NCBI GenBank assembly: GCA_002421425.1
Contig: DIJZ01000024.1
Span: forward strand, 1-64,000
Direction: 5' to 3'
Source of the DNA: Caldifarciminota bacterium UBA5631
GTDB taxonomy: Bacteria > Hydrothermota > Hydrothermia > UBA1063
Length of the DNA: 64,000 bases
In this document: positions 43,701 through 51,137 of the stretch, in pieces
Position numbering within the stretch: the first letter of the stretch is position 1
Layout: each line of letters begins with the position of its first letter
Notes under the pieces: model-generated
Database searches by the model: none
What the model was told of the DNA's origin: nothing
What the model saw: the letters and a program-made list of their open reading frames with translations, nothing else
Position numbers and translations under genes: made by a program

Positions 43701-44051
43701 CAAAACTTCACCCGTATTTATCCCAATTCTCATTTTTATATCTACGCCTCTTTTTGCGTTCACTTCCTCTAGGTATTTCTGCATCGCCATAGCAGTGGCT
43801 ATAGCTCTTCGCGGGTCATCACCGTGGGCAACAGGTGCCCCGAACACGGCCATCACAGCGTCACCGATGAATTTGTCCAGGTACCCTCCATTTTTCTCGA
43901 TAATTTCCTTAAATTCTTTAAAAATCTCGTCAATCAGTTCCTGCAGGTCTTCTGGATCCAGGAATTCGGAGAGGCTTGTAAAACCCTTAATGTCCCCAAA
44001 GATCACCGTAACGCTTCTTCGTTCAGGCTTAACCTGCTTGCTTGAATACAT
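40731..44051 (-). CDS. Class III adenylate cyclase + AAA/STAND ATPase + TPR signalling protein
   Basis: A protein of about 1106 residues. The N-terminal class III cyclase domain (1-190) has metal ligands in IFGDIKGFT (D20) and FIGDAVMAVFGAP (D64), Lys60 in DKFIGD, and LGDTVNVAQRIE, as in adenylate-specific enzymes. A STAND-like ATPase follows with Walker A GDAGIGKT (234-241) and Walker B VVFLDDAQ. The last 500 residues are tandem TPR-like repeats (for example ALAYYEKAMSIFEELGE). The likely output is cAMP. ATG 44051 is chosen because TATAAT at 44062-44067 would start transcription past the in-frame ATG 44060. Confidence 0.9.
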   Translation of the reverse strand: MYSSKQVKPERRSVTVIFGDIKGFTSLSEFLDPEDLQELIDEIFKEFKEIIEKNGGYLDKFIGDAVMAVFGAPVAHGDDPRRAIATAMAMQKYLEEVNAKRGVDIKMRIGINTGEVLWSSIAGEKPTVLGDTVNVAQRIEELAEPGKIYVTEAMVNLTFQFFFFREFGQVKVKGREEPIRVFEVLGEKPVESEFSIRGRFKTPFSGRKEELESVSRWLRGAFKNSGIYFVNIYGDAGIGKTRFCAELRNNIATELENVKQTYLRCDPIKQTPLYGFRKVVEDIFTIVTEGVLDSESISRYLESMHNFSKNDADLLSSRILSVLSGEVRFSPEILKDVEAQMSWIVEVLLKDLQRVVVFLDDAQFLDRESRKFFLGFREKIQSGSMIFVFVSRESMEAIPFDYLIELTGMGEGFVRDVCRTILQMAQEDVSQEFVETLLSKTRGNPYFIEELVFFLRVKDLLQYGPLRLKAEEFHLPETISGLLVESIDSLPEREKDVLKAASVIGKHFWKGILVKILDRSVEEDLNILEKEGFIISQGSTFIEGDFEYIFKNELLKDAVYSLLTRRERERLHGLVAHELERVKTKDEHLLYLVGFHFENSGDEEKALEYYEKAGDLAFSKGFYGYALRAYRNLGMNEEVAYKIAQCLEGLGEYDSALEILYANMDGLQENSAIKLKYEILVSSIYEKQSRFEEAFKYLEEPAKSADPELQAYAGYKKAWVYWRLGDYKNALHFAQLSIKAIEKAGLSSRESLKTLGADFNLLGNIEQINGNFSSALAYYEKAMSIFEELGELISRAKILINVSQIYLGNWDLDGAEESLNQALAIVKKSGSRFLLAVVLNNLGRVFVNRRKINEARQHYEEAMRIFKDLKSPDYYSEARINLAGINLELHEFDKAESLLDEVMLSASELAPSRLGIAYLLRGIIAYKRMEFDQAIDMLTRAEEIFLKLNNPGRVLQARVYIAVVRGLKGDCQITEKIIKEVKEYSSSEQGLRYVESLINAGMLEYLCNGKVSFLEPNNLMQWLDLIRNASLEIRLSWLTLFALQGGERSSELHSLLHEENLKLICSIDVFPKIPDAKARGYLFGMLREQGAHLLLGVLRVVNKNLD

Positions 44052-44067
44052 AGATGCCATTATTATA
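44038..44067. promoter_or_regulatory. Overlapping divergent promoters of the cyclase giant and the TauE-like gene
   Basis: Plus strand: TTGCTT (44038-44043), 17 bp, TATTAT (44061-44066), 8 nt, ATG 44075. Minus strand: TATAAT (44062-44067), 10 nt, ATG 44051. Both -10 boxes use the same AT core, and the rightward -35 box lies inside the leftward coding region. Confidence 0.6.
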
Positions 44068-44074
44068 TAGGATT

Positions 44075-44434
44075 ATGTGGGTTTTGTGGGGTGTAATCAC
44101 AGGTTTAATTGCGGGCATTGTGAGTGGATTTTTTGGCGTCGGTGGTGCCACTGTAATCACTCCCATTCTGATTTATTTTTTTAAGATGTCGCAACACAAA
44201 GCCCAAGGAACTTCTCTTGCTGCTTTGCTGCTCCCTGTAGGCCTGCTCGCCTTTCTTCAATATTACAAAGCAGGAAACGCCGACATCAAACTCGGTCTAT
44301 CCATCGCCGTTGGAGTCTTTATGGGTGGGCTTCTGGGGGGGTCCCTGGCTCAGAAAATAAACCCTGTTGACCTCAGAAAAGCTTTTGCAATTTTCCTAAT
44401 ACTTGTAGGAATTCAGTTGTTCTTCAAAAAATAG
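44075..44434 (+). CDS. Half-size TauE/SafE-family membrane protein
   Basis: A 119-residue protein with about four transmembrane helices. It begins WGVITGLIAGIVSGFFGVGGATVITPILIYFFKMSQHKAQGTSLAALLLP, the repeat-one signature of TauE/SafE (DUF81) transporters for sulfonates, sulfite or organic anions. A second unit, LSIAVGVFMGGLLGGSLAQKINPVDLRKAFAIFLI, completes one half. Normal members have about 250 residues with two such halves, so this is a single-half protein that would have to dimerise. Start ATG 44075 by promoter and domain start. It overlaps the convergent PAP2 gene by 11 nt. Confidence 0.8.
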   Translation: MWVLWGVITGLIAGIVSGFFGVGGATVITPILIYFFKMSQHKAQGTSLAALLLPVGLLAFLQYYKAGNADIKLGLSIAVGVFMGGLLGGSLAQKINPVDLRKAFAIFLILVGIQLFFKK

Positions 44435-44966
44435 GACTGACTTCAAATTTGTTCCGTATCTTGTAGAAAATCTTCCCACTTGCGTATCCAAGTATTGCAC
44501 CACATAAAACATCGGTGGGCCAATGTCTCCTCAAGTAAACCCTTGAAAGGGAAACCCCGCCTGCCCATAGGTACAGGGGTACGCTGTATTTGGGGTGCAG
44601 CGAGCTGAAGTAGGAAGCCACATAAAAAGCCGCAGTTGCATGCCCTGAGGGAAAAGAGGAATTGCTCCTTGAAGTGAAATTATCAGGTCTCTCCCTGTTT
44701 GTGATATATTTTAGAGACTGAACGATAAGGGAAGTGGCGCCAAATCCTACAGCATAAGATCTCATTGACTTCATATCCATTGGTTCGTCAAAAGACCAGT
44801 ACACGAGGGAACAAAAGAGCACGACTTCACCCTCGCCGCTTTTCGTCAGAGATTTAAATACTGCATCAGAAAATGGAGAATTAAGCCCCACTGATATTCT
44901 TTCAAGACCGATGGAATCAGCCCTGGCGAAGGAGAATAGAAGCAAAAACTCCATAAGAATCTTCAT
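44424..44966 (-). CDS. PAP2-family phosphatase, exported or membrane-bound
   Basis: A 180-residue protein with an N-terminal signal (MKILMEFLLLFSFARA) and the three PAP2 motifs: KYITNRERP, SSFPSGHATAAFYVAS and SRVYLRRHWPTDVLCGAILGY. The catalytic His residues are in SGH and RRHWPTD. Such enzymes dephosphorylate lipid phosphates such as undecaprenyl diphosphate or phosphatidate. The substrate is not decidable. Its start overlaps the DUF167 stop as ATGA. Confidence 0.9.
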   Translation of the reverse strand: MKILMEFLLLFSFARADSIGLERISVGLNSPFSDAVFKSLTKSGEGEVVLFCSLVYWSFDEPMDMKSMRSYAVGFGATSLIVQSLKYITNRERPDNFTSRSNSSFPSGHATAAFYVASYFSSLHPKYSVPLYLWAGGVSLSRVYLRRHWPTDVLCGAILGYASGKIFYKIRNKFEVSPIF

Positions 44967-45226
44967 AAACTAAGCCTCCTTTTTAGCTCTTCATGCGAAA
45001 TATCTTCAAGTATTTCTAAAATTTTCCTCCTGGACCTCAGACCCGAGACTATTCTTATATTTTCTCTTCTAACTCCTATTTTCTTTGCAATAAAATCTAA
45101 GAGGCCGTTGTTGGCTTTCCCCTGAATCGGCGGTTCTTTTACCATAACCGTAATCTTTGAACCCTTGAATTGCATACCATATCTTTTTGAAGAGGGGATC
45201 ACCTCAACCTCCAGACTAACTCCCAT
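44963..45226 (-). CDS. DUF167/YggU-family protein
   Basis: An 87-residue small protein: LEVEVIPSSKRYGMQFKGSKITVMVKEPPIQGKANNGLLDFIAKKIGVRRENIRIVSGLRSRRKI, the complete DUF167 (UPF0235) signature including PPIQGKAN and SG..SR-K. Function is unknown. TATAAT lies exactly 6 nt before the ATG at 45226, with no ribosome site, suggesting a leaderless message for the DUF167-PAP2 pair. Confidence 0.92.
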   Translation of the reverse strand: MGVSLEVEVIPSSKRYGMQFKGSKITVMVKEPPIQGKANNGLLDFIAKKIGVRRENIRIVSGLRSRRKILEILEDISHEELKRRLSL

Positions 45227-45232
45227 TTTAGT

Positions 45233-45238
45233 ATTATA
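45233..45238 (-). promoter_or_regulatory. -10 box of the DUF167-PAP2 operon
   Basis: TATAAT on the minus strand at 45233-45238 is followed by ACTAAA and ATG 45226. No TTGNNN stands at the expected -35 distance. Confidence 0.5.
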
Positions 45239-45297
45239 ATGTAAAAAATTCGAATTCGGGCTTTAAATCAAATGAATTTCCGGTCGATTTTTAATAC

Positions 45298-45326
45298 TTG
45301 CTTTTGAACCATTTTTCATTTAAAAT
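45298..45326 (+). promoter_or_regulatory. Leaderless promoter of the GGDEF giant
   Basis: TTGCTT (45298-45303), 17 bp, TAAAAT (45321-45326), 9 nt to ATG 45336. Same geometry as pilT. Confidence 0.62.
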
Positions 45327-45335
45327 ATTTTTAAT

Positions 45336-48300
45336 ATGGAAGAACTGTTTTTGGTAGACCCCTTAACTCAGCTGTACCATCACAATTATTTCATCGTAAG
45401 AATTGGGGAAGAAGTTGCGAGAGCCAAAAGAAAAGGTACTCCACTTTGTCTGCTTTTCATAGATTTGGACTTCTTCAAGATGATCAACGATAACTTTGGC
45501 CACCCTGTAGGGGATGAGGTCTTGAAGCAGTTCGCAATTTCTCTGAAAAATGCTGTGAGAGAATCTGACCTGATCTTTCGCTATGGAGGAGATGAATTCA
45601 CCATAATTCTTCCGGAGACTTCTAAGGACGATGCAATAAAAATTGCCCAGAGGATCAAGGAGACCCTTGAGGATCAGGGATACGGCCCTTCAAAGAATCT
45701 GAAACTGTCTTTAAGTATCGGGATTTCACAATTTCCCCTTGATGGAGTAAATGCCGATGAGATCCTTCAAAAAGCAGATGAAAGAACGTTGAGCAGCAAA
45801 AAAACAGGAAGAGGAAAGATAGTATATACCAGCGATATAAGAGAAGAAACGCTCAATATATCCCTTTCCGCTGCCCGCATTATTGGGAGGGAAAAGGAAA
45901 TTAGCAGCTTTACGCAGCTTCTCACAGAGTTCAAGAACACTTCAAAAAGATTTATTGCCCTCCTGAAAGGCGTAAGGGGCGTGGGGTTAACCAGGCTCCT
46001 CGAAGAAATTTCGAAAGTTGCCGATATTCTTGGCATAAGGACATTACATGTAACCGTCAAGGAGAAGGATGTAAAAGAGCCTTTCCCGCTCTTGAAAGCA
46101 ATGCTTCGCGAGCTTATACGCGACGAACACCAGCTGGTCCTGGATGAGGCGCAGAAGAATATTGTTGCATACTTGATCCCAGAGGCTTTCCCTGGGGAAT
46201 CCCTTAGAACTATCACCATAAGTGAACACAAAGTAATCCCTGTAGTTTTAGATTTACTCTGCGCAAAGAAGGCAGAAGATAAGTTACTCTTAAACATCGA
46301 CAATGGGCAGAATATTACAAAGAGATGTATCCTCCAGCTAATTCATATCCTGAAAGAAGAAAGCGCGAGAGACATATCTCTCATTATTGCGAAGACGAGC
46401 AGAAATATGTTTGAAGAAGAACTGAAAACCCTTTATGGTGACCTCTACAATTTCGAGATCCTGCCACTAAAACGCGAAGAGATAAAGACAATCCTGTGGC
46501 AAATCCTGAGATTCGAGCCTGAAGATGAATTCCTTGATTGGATAATGGCAAAAACTGGGGGAAGGCCACTCTATGTCGATAGAGTCCTGAATACCCTGTT
46601 ACTTTCCAAGAAACTGTTCCCGGGAGAGACGCACTGGATACTTAGTGAGTCATATTACTCAGGTGTTGAGGACATTTCGCTACCTCTTGCCGAAGAAATT
46701 ACAAGCCTTGCACCTCAGGAACGTGAAGTCCTTGAGTTCTGTGCAGTTTACAACCTCGACTTTTCCACCTCTGTGATAGCAGCCCTTACAGAATTAACCA
46801 TTACACAGGTTCTGGAGATATTTGATAATCTAACAAGAAATGGATACCTCGAAGAAATAATTCCTTACAATTTATATAGATTTGCAAACCCCTTTGTCAG
46901 GGAGATCATCTATTCACAAATTCCAAAAGAGAAGCGTACAAAGATGCACTTCAGAATTGCAAGAATCCTCGACAATAATCCTGATGAAACGGCCAGACTG
47001 AACCCACAGATATTATATGAGCACTATATTCAGGGCGGTATGGAGAGTAAAGCAATCCCGTATATGGAGCTCATGGTAAAGAATGCCATTAAGAAGAGGG
47101 AATTCAAGAAAGCAATTCGTCTGATTCAAAGAATATTCGAAATTGCCGAATATAAACTCCAGATTTCAGAAAAAATAAGATTGTTGAGGGAATTGGCTGT
47201 TTGTTTAAGAAACGAAGGTGAAATAGAAGATAGTATTACAAAATTGAAGATGGCTCTGGAACTAGCAGAAAAATATAACGAAAAATATGAAGAAGCTCTG
47301 GTAAGGCTTGAGATTGCATGGATTCAGCATGAGAAGTACGAATCTAAAGAGCTTTTTATTAACATAGAAGAAATTCAGCAAATAGCGAATCAGATAAAGG
47401 ACAAAGAAATTCTCGCAAGAGCCTTAATTTACAAAGCATTATATTATATAGACTTTGAAAACAATAAGACAAAAGCAGTACTCACCCTTGATGAAGTACT
47501 AAACCTCGTAAAAGAGGAAGAGAATCACGAGATTCTTGCACAGGTGTATGGAAATCTCGGGAAATGCTATTCACAGCTGAAACAGAACAATAAAGCAAAG
47601 GAGAGCTTTGAAATCGCGCTTTATCATGCAAGATTGTGCGAAAATCCGGATTACCTTGCGTCAATAATGCTGAACTATGGAACTACGCAGTATATTATGC
47701 AAGATGTCGAAAGCAGCCGGAAAACCTTCGAAAAAACTCTCGAATTAATAAGAAGGGAAAATATCAGGCATCTTATGCCTCATCTTTATTCGAACCTCGC
47801 AATGATTTACGTCAACTATGGTGAATATCCAATATCCATAAACTATCTGGAACAGGCTTTGGATTATGCAAAGGATATGAATCTTGAAGCAGAGGCGCTC
47901 ACATATTCAGCATACCTTTATGGAGTGAGGGCGTATCTGGGTGATCACCAATACTATGAGTCCAAACTTCGTGAGGTTGCGGAAACCGCAAAATACAAGA
48001 ACTATATGCAAGCATGGGAACGTGCAAATATGTATCTCGTTCACATTTATTCCTTCCTCGGCGACTTCACCAATCTTGGGAAGGTAATTAAGAACATCGA
48101 GAGCTTCAGGAACCCGAGATCGAAAATGCTCGCAGAAATTGCTGTTTTGGAAAACCTCGTTGTTTTCTTAAAGGATCCTCGTAAAATAAGAGAACCTTTA
48201 ATTAATAGAAGAAGGGAAGCCATTGAAAAGGGAGACTTCACCAGTGAAATTGGGTGCAGTGTAGCCTCCTATCTCTATTATTTGCTTACTGGAGATCCAA

Positions 48301-48692
48301 TAGAAATCAACCTCGAAAAGGTACTGGAATCCTCAAAAGCCGCAAAAGTGACAAAGTGTTACATTGATGCGATTCTTTACGAGCTAGTTTTAGGTAACGC
48401 CAGTCGAAAGTACCTTGAAGAGGCAAAATCCCTTGAAAGTCACTTCAATCTTAAACAAAAACTACTTTTTGATATTGCCAGTCTGAGGGTGGAGCTGGTA
48501 AGTGGCGAAGTAGAAAATCCTGTAGAAAAGCTTGATGAGCTTGAGAAAAAACTGAAAGAAGTAAAAGCCAGATTATTGATGAATTTTCTTTACAGAGTTG
48601 CCATCAAATACTTCAGCGATATTGATGCTTCTCTGGCCTCATCCTTCAGTGAAAAATTGCAACCACTACTTACGAATCAGATGGCCCCGTAA
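45336..48692 (+). CDS. Diguanylate cyclase (GGDEF) + degenerate AAA/STAND-like domain + TPR protein
   Basis: A 1118-residue protein. The GGDEF domain occupies residues 5-165, with RYGGDEF (catalytic motif at 84-88) and the inhibitory I-site RESD at 75-78 correctly spaced, so c-di-GMP synthesis with product feedback is expected. A STAND-like region starts at GREKEISSFTQLL (184); its P-loop position reads GVRGVGLT (212-219) with Leu where Lys is essential, and the Walker B-like LLLNIDNGQ is weak, so ATP hydrolysis is doubtful. TPR-like repeats fill residues 580-1100. The layout parallels the cyclase giant at 40.7-44.1 kb. The 3' end overlaps rseC by 23 nt. Confidence 0.9.
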   Translation: MEELFLVDPLTQLYHHNYFIVRIGEEVARAKRKGTPLCLLFIDLDFFKMINDNFGHPVGDEVLKQFAISLKNAVRESDLIFRYGGDEFTIILPETSKDDAIKIAQRIKETLEDQGYGPSKNLKLSLSIGISQFPLDGVNADEILQKADERTLSSKKTGRGKIVYTSDIREETLNISLSAARIIGREKEISSFTQLLTEFKNTSKRFIALLKGVRGVGLTRLLEEISKVADILGIRTLHVTVKEKDVKEPFPLLKAMLRELIRDEHQLVLDEAQKNIVAYLIPEAFPGESLRTITISEHKVIPVVLDLLCAKKAEDKLLLNIDNGQNITKRCILQLIHILKEESARDISLIIAKTSRNMFEEELKTLYGDLYNFEILPLKREEIKTILWQILRFEPEDEFLDWIMAKTGGRPLYVDRVLNTLLLSKKLFPGETHWILSESYYSGVEDISLPLAEEITSLAPQEREVLEFCAVYNLDFSTSVIAALTELTITQVLEIFDNLTRNGYLEEIIPYNLYRFANPFVREIIYSQIPKEKRTKMHFRIARILDNNPDETARLNPQILYEHYIQGGMESKAIPYMELMVKNAIKKREFKKAIRLIQRIFEIAEYKLQISEKIRLLRELAVCLRNEGEIEDSITKLKMALELAEKYNEKYEEALVRLEIAWIQHEKYESKELFINIEEIQQIANQIKDKEILARALIYKALYYIDFENNKTKAVLTLDEVLNLVKEEENHEILAQVYGNLGKCYSQLKQNNKAKESFEIALYHARLCENPDYLASIMLNYGTTQYIMQDVESSRKTFEKTLELIRRENIRHLMPHLYSNLAMIYVNYGEYPISINYLEQALDYAKDMNLEAEALTYSAYLYGVRAYLGDHQYYESKLREVAETAKYKNYMQAWERANMYLVHIYSFLGDFTNLGKVIKNIESFRNPRSKMLAEIAVLENLVVFLKDPRKIREPLINRRREAIEKGDFTSEIGCSVASYLYYLLTGDPIEINLEKVLESSKAAKVTKCYIDAILYELVLGNASRKYLEEAKSLESHFNLKQKLLFDIASLRVELVSGEVENPVEKLDELEKKLKEVKARLLMNFLYRVAIKYFSDIDASLASSFSEKLQPLLTNQMAP

Positions 48693-49095
48693 GTTTAGCC
48701 TCGAATCGAAACAGTAAATTCCTTAATCTCGCATCGAAAAGTCTCAGCACAAGGAAGTACACAGCCATTAGTATAAACCCTGAAATAGCACTAAAAACTT
48801 CTTTGAATCCAAGCCATTGACCAGTATAGTAACCTGCAACAAAGGCAAAAATTGGAAAAATAAAAATTAGTGCCGCTGCAATTAGAATTCCTATTGTGTT
48901 TTCTTCAACGATAACAATATCTGCAGTCTTCAAGTCGCGACCTCTAACTTCGATTACGTCCTCACTTTCCGTCTTACGCCCAAGGCTACAGAATTTCGCG
49001 AGAGTACAGGACGAGCAGGAACTGTCCTTAAAGACCTTAACCTGATATTTCCCACTTGAAAGTTCTGACAATACAATTCCTTTGATTTCCGCCAT
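48670..49095 (-). CDS. rseC: SoxR-reducing system protein RseC family
   Basis: A 141-residue protein with an N-terminal redox region carrying clustered cysteines (CSSCTLAKFC) and two transmembrane helices (about residues 68-120). This is the RseC/MucC family, often encoded with rnf genes and linked to SoxR reduction in enterobacteria. Its ATG directly abuts the rnfB stop codon. A role in Rnf assembly or redox balancing is a guess from location. Confidence 0.88.
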   Translation of the reverse strand: MAEIKGIVLSELSSGKYQVKVFKDSSCSSCTLAKFCSLGRKTESEDVIEVRGRDLKTADIVIVEENTIGILIAAALIFIFPIFAFVAGYYTGQWLGFKEVFSAISGFILMAVYFLVLRLFDARLRNLLFRFEAKLTGPSDS

Positions 49096-49923
49096 CTATA
49101 ATGTCTTAACCTCCGCAAACTTACTGTCCAGCGCAATAGCACCCGTTGGACAAACTCCAATCACCTTTTCAGCCACTTCATCGACTTTATGTGAATCGAT
49201 TATATACGCAAGATTGTTTTCAAGCTTCATCGATCCTTCGGGTGCTTGCTTTACACAAAGGCCACAACCAATGCAGGCAACCTTACAGTAGCTCTTCGCC
49301 ACAGGGCCTCTATCCAGGCTCTTGCAGAACACAAAGACCTTTCGGTCCTGAGGCACGAGTTCAATAATTTCCCTCGGGCATGCCTCCACACACTTTCCGC
49401 AAGCAGTGCACTTCTCTTCAATAATGTGAGGCAATCCATCATCACCAAGATACATAGCACCAAATTTGCATGCTTTTACACAGTCACCAAAACCGAGGCA
49501 TCCGTATATGCAGCCCTTATCACCTTTTATCGTCATATCTGCAACTCTGCACGAGTTTATTCCGTTGTACTCAGCTCTCCTAATTGCATTCTCAAGAGAC
49601 CCATTGCACATCAGCTTTGCAACTCTCTTTTCAACACTCACTGCATCAAGACCGAGGATATGGGCAACTTTATTGGCAACATCCTGACCGCCAGGTGCAC
49701 ACTTCCCGGGATTTTTTTCCTGGCCACTGGCAAGAGCTTCTGCATACCCTGCGCATCCTGCATACCCGCAAGCACCACAGTTTGCACCAGGAAGTGCATC
49801 AAGAAGTATTTCAACTCGAGGGTCTTCGTGAACTGAAAGTTTTTTGTATGAAATCACAAGGAACAATCCGAAAAAAAGACCGAGACCAAGGGTAAGCAAA
49901 AGGCTTATAAGAATAATGTTCAT
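49096..49923 (-). CDS. rnfB: Rnf complex Fe-S subunit B
   Basis: A 275-residue membrane-anchored ferredoxin-like subunit that receives electrons from ferredoxin. It has an N-terminal helix (residues 2-24), the four-Cys motif GANCGACGYAGCAGYAEAL with a later Cys in NPGKCAPGG, then several [4Fe-4S] motifs: CKFGAMYLG, CTACGKCVEACPREI and CIGCGLCVKQAPEG. It follows rnfA by 11 nt behind a GGAGG-type site. Confidence 0.95.
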   Translation of the reverse strand: MNIILISLLLTLGLGLFFGLFLVISYKKLSVHEDPRVEILLDALPGANCGACGYAGCAGYAEALASGQEKNPGKCAPGGQDVANKVAHILGLDAVSVEKRVAKLMCNGSLENAIRRAEYNGINSCRVADMTIKGDKGCIYGCLGFGDCVKACKFGAMYLGDDGLPHIIEEKCTACGKCVEACPREIIELVPQDRKVFVFCKSLDRGPVAKSYCKVACIGCGLCVKQAPEGSMKLENNLAYIIDSHKVDEVAEKVIGVCPTGAIALDSKFAEVKTL

Positions 49924-49934
49924 TTCTTGCCTCC

Positions 49935-50519
49935 TTACTGTAATGTAATAATTCCAGAAAACCCCATAAACGCAAAAGCCATTAATCCTGCAATGAGGAG
50001 GGTTATTGGCGCACCCTTTAGGGCTTTTGGAACATCCCGTACTTCCAGTTCTTCTCTAATTCCCGAAATTAACAAAAGGGCTATGGTGAAACCAACACCA
50101 GCGCCAAATCCAAAGAACGTGTTCTCTATTAAATTGTAATTTCTCATCGCACCAAGGAGAGCCAGACCCAGAACAATACAATTGGTTGTAATGAGCGGCA
50201 GAAAAATGCCAAGGGCCTTATAAAGAGAAGGAGATGCCTTCTTGATGACCATCTCCACAAACTGCACCAGCACAGCAATAACAAAAATGAAAACAATCAT
50301 CTGAAGAAAATCCAAATGTAGAGGCCTTAAGATAAGATGGTCAACAACATTCGTAATAATTGCCGTCATTGTCATCACAAAAGTTGCTGCAAAACCCATA
50401 CCTATAGCCGAAGAAACTTTGGCTGACACACCCAGAAACGGACACAAACCTAAGAAGTATGTGAGAATAAAGTTGTTGGTGATCGCTGCAGCTATAAAGA
50501 TAATCAATGGTCTTACCAT
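49935..50519 (-). CDS. rnfA: Rnf complex membrane subunit A
   Basis: A 194-residue six-helix membrane protein, one of two inverted homologues (with RnfE) that hold the membrane [2Fe-2S] cluster. Marks are AAAITNNFILTYFLGLCPFLGVS (cluster Cys) and the second half TTNCIVLGLALLGAM. It sits 12 nt behind rnfE, with AAGGAGG before ATG 50519. Confidence 0.95.
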   Translation of the reverse strand: MVRPLIIFIAAAITNNFILTYFLGLCPFLGVSAKVSSAIGMGFAATFVMTMTAIITNVVDHLILRPLHLDFLQMIVFIFVIAVLVQFVEMVIKKASPSLYKALGIFLPLITTNCIVLGLALLGAMRNYNLIENTFFGFGAGVGFTIALLLISGIREELEVRDVPKALKGAPITLLIAGLMAFAFMGFSGIITLQ

Positions 50520-50531
50520 GGTGTTGCCTCC

Positions 50532-51137
50532 TTATTCCTTCCTTGTTATGAAGTTCATAAAGCCTATAAGCATTGCAAGGGTCAAAAATGCTCCGGGAGG
50601 AAGAATCATCACCAGGATTGGTTTGAAAGAAGAACCAAAAATCCTAAATCCCAGGATACTGCCAAACCCAAGTATTTCTCTGATGATCCCCATAAGCAGT
50701 ATAGCGATCAAATAACCAGCACTCATGCCTAATGCATCCATTATGGAAGGTAATAACTTATTCTTTTTCGTGAAGGCTTCTTGTCTTCCAAGAATTATGC
50801 AGTTCACAACAATAAGCGGGATGTAAGGCCCAAGAGCTTTAGAGATGTCAGGAAACTTGGCCTTCAGGAACAGGTCAGCAATAGTAACAAACGTGGCGAT
50901 TACAACAATGAAAGCAGGGATTCTCACTTCAGAAGGTATCAAATCCTTTACAAGTCCAATTACAAAAGAAGAGAAGAAAAGCACAAACAACACTGCAATT
51001 CCCATGGAAATGCTGTTTACGACAGTATTCGAGACTGCAAGGACTGAGCACAATCCCAGAAGCTGCACCAACACAGGGTTTTCCTTAAAAAACCCCTTGA
51101 AAAATTCAAAACCGAGATTTCTGTTATTTGATGCCAT
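50532..51137 (-). CDS. rnfE: Rnf complex membrane subunit E
   Basis: A 201-residue six-helix subunit homologous to RnfA: KENPVLVQLLGLCSVLAVSNTV contains the cluster Cys of the first half, and PYIPLIVVNCIILGRQEAF that of the second. I start it at ATG 51137 (MASNNRN) behind AAGGAG; the longer reading from 51164 would extend further into rnfG. It overlaps rnfG by 14 nt. Confidence 0.95.
   Translation of the reverse strand: MASNNRNLGFEFFKGFFKENPVLVQLLGLCSVLAVSNTVVNSISMGIAVLFVLFFSSFVIGLVKDLIPSEVRIPAFIVVIATFVTIADLFLKAKFPDISKALGPYIPLIVVNCIILGRQEAFTKKNKLLPSIMDALGMSAGYLIAILLMGIIREILGFGSILGFRIFGSSFKPILVMILPPGAFLTLAMLIGFMNFITRKE

Noticed and set aside
49246..49836. 196-codon plus-strand frame opposite rnfB
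   Set aside because: It mirrors the Cys-rich rnfB gene; its Cys/His/Thr-rich composition comes from the antisense of Fe-S motifs.
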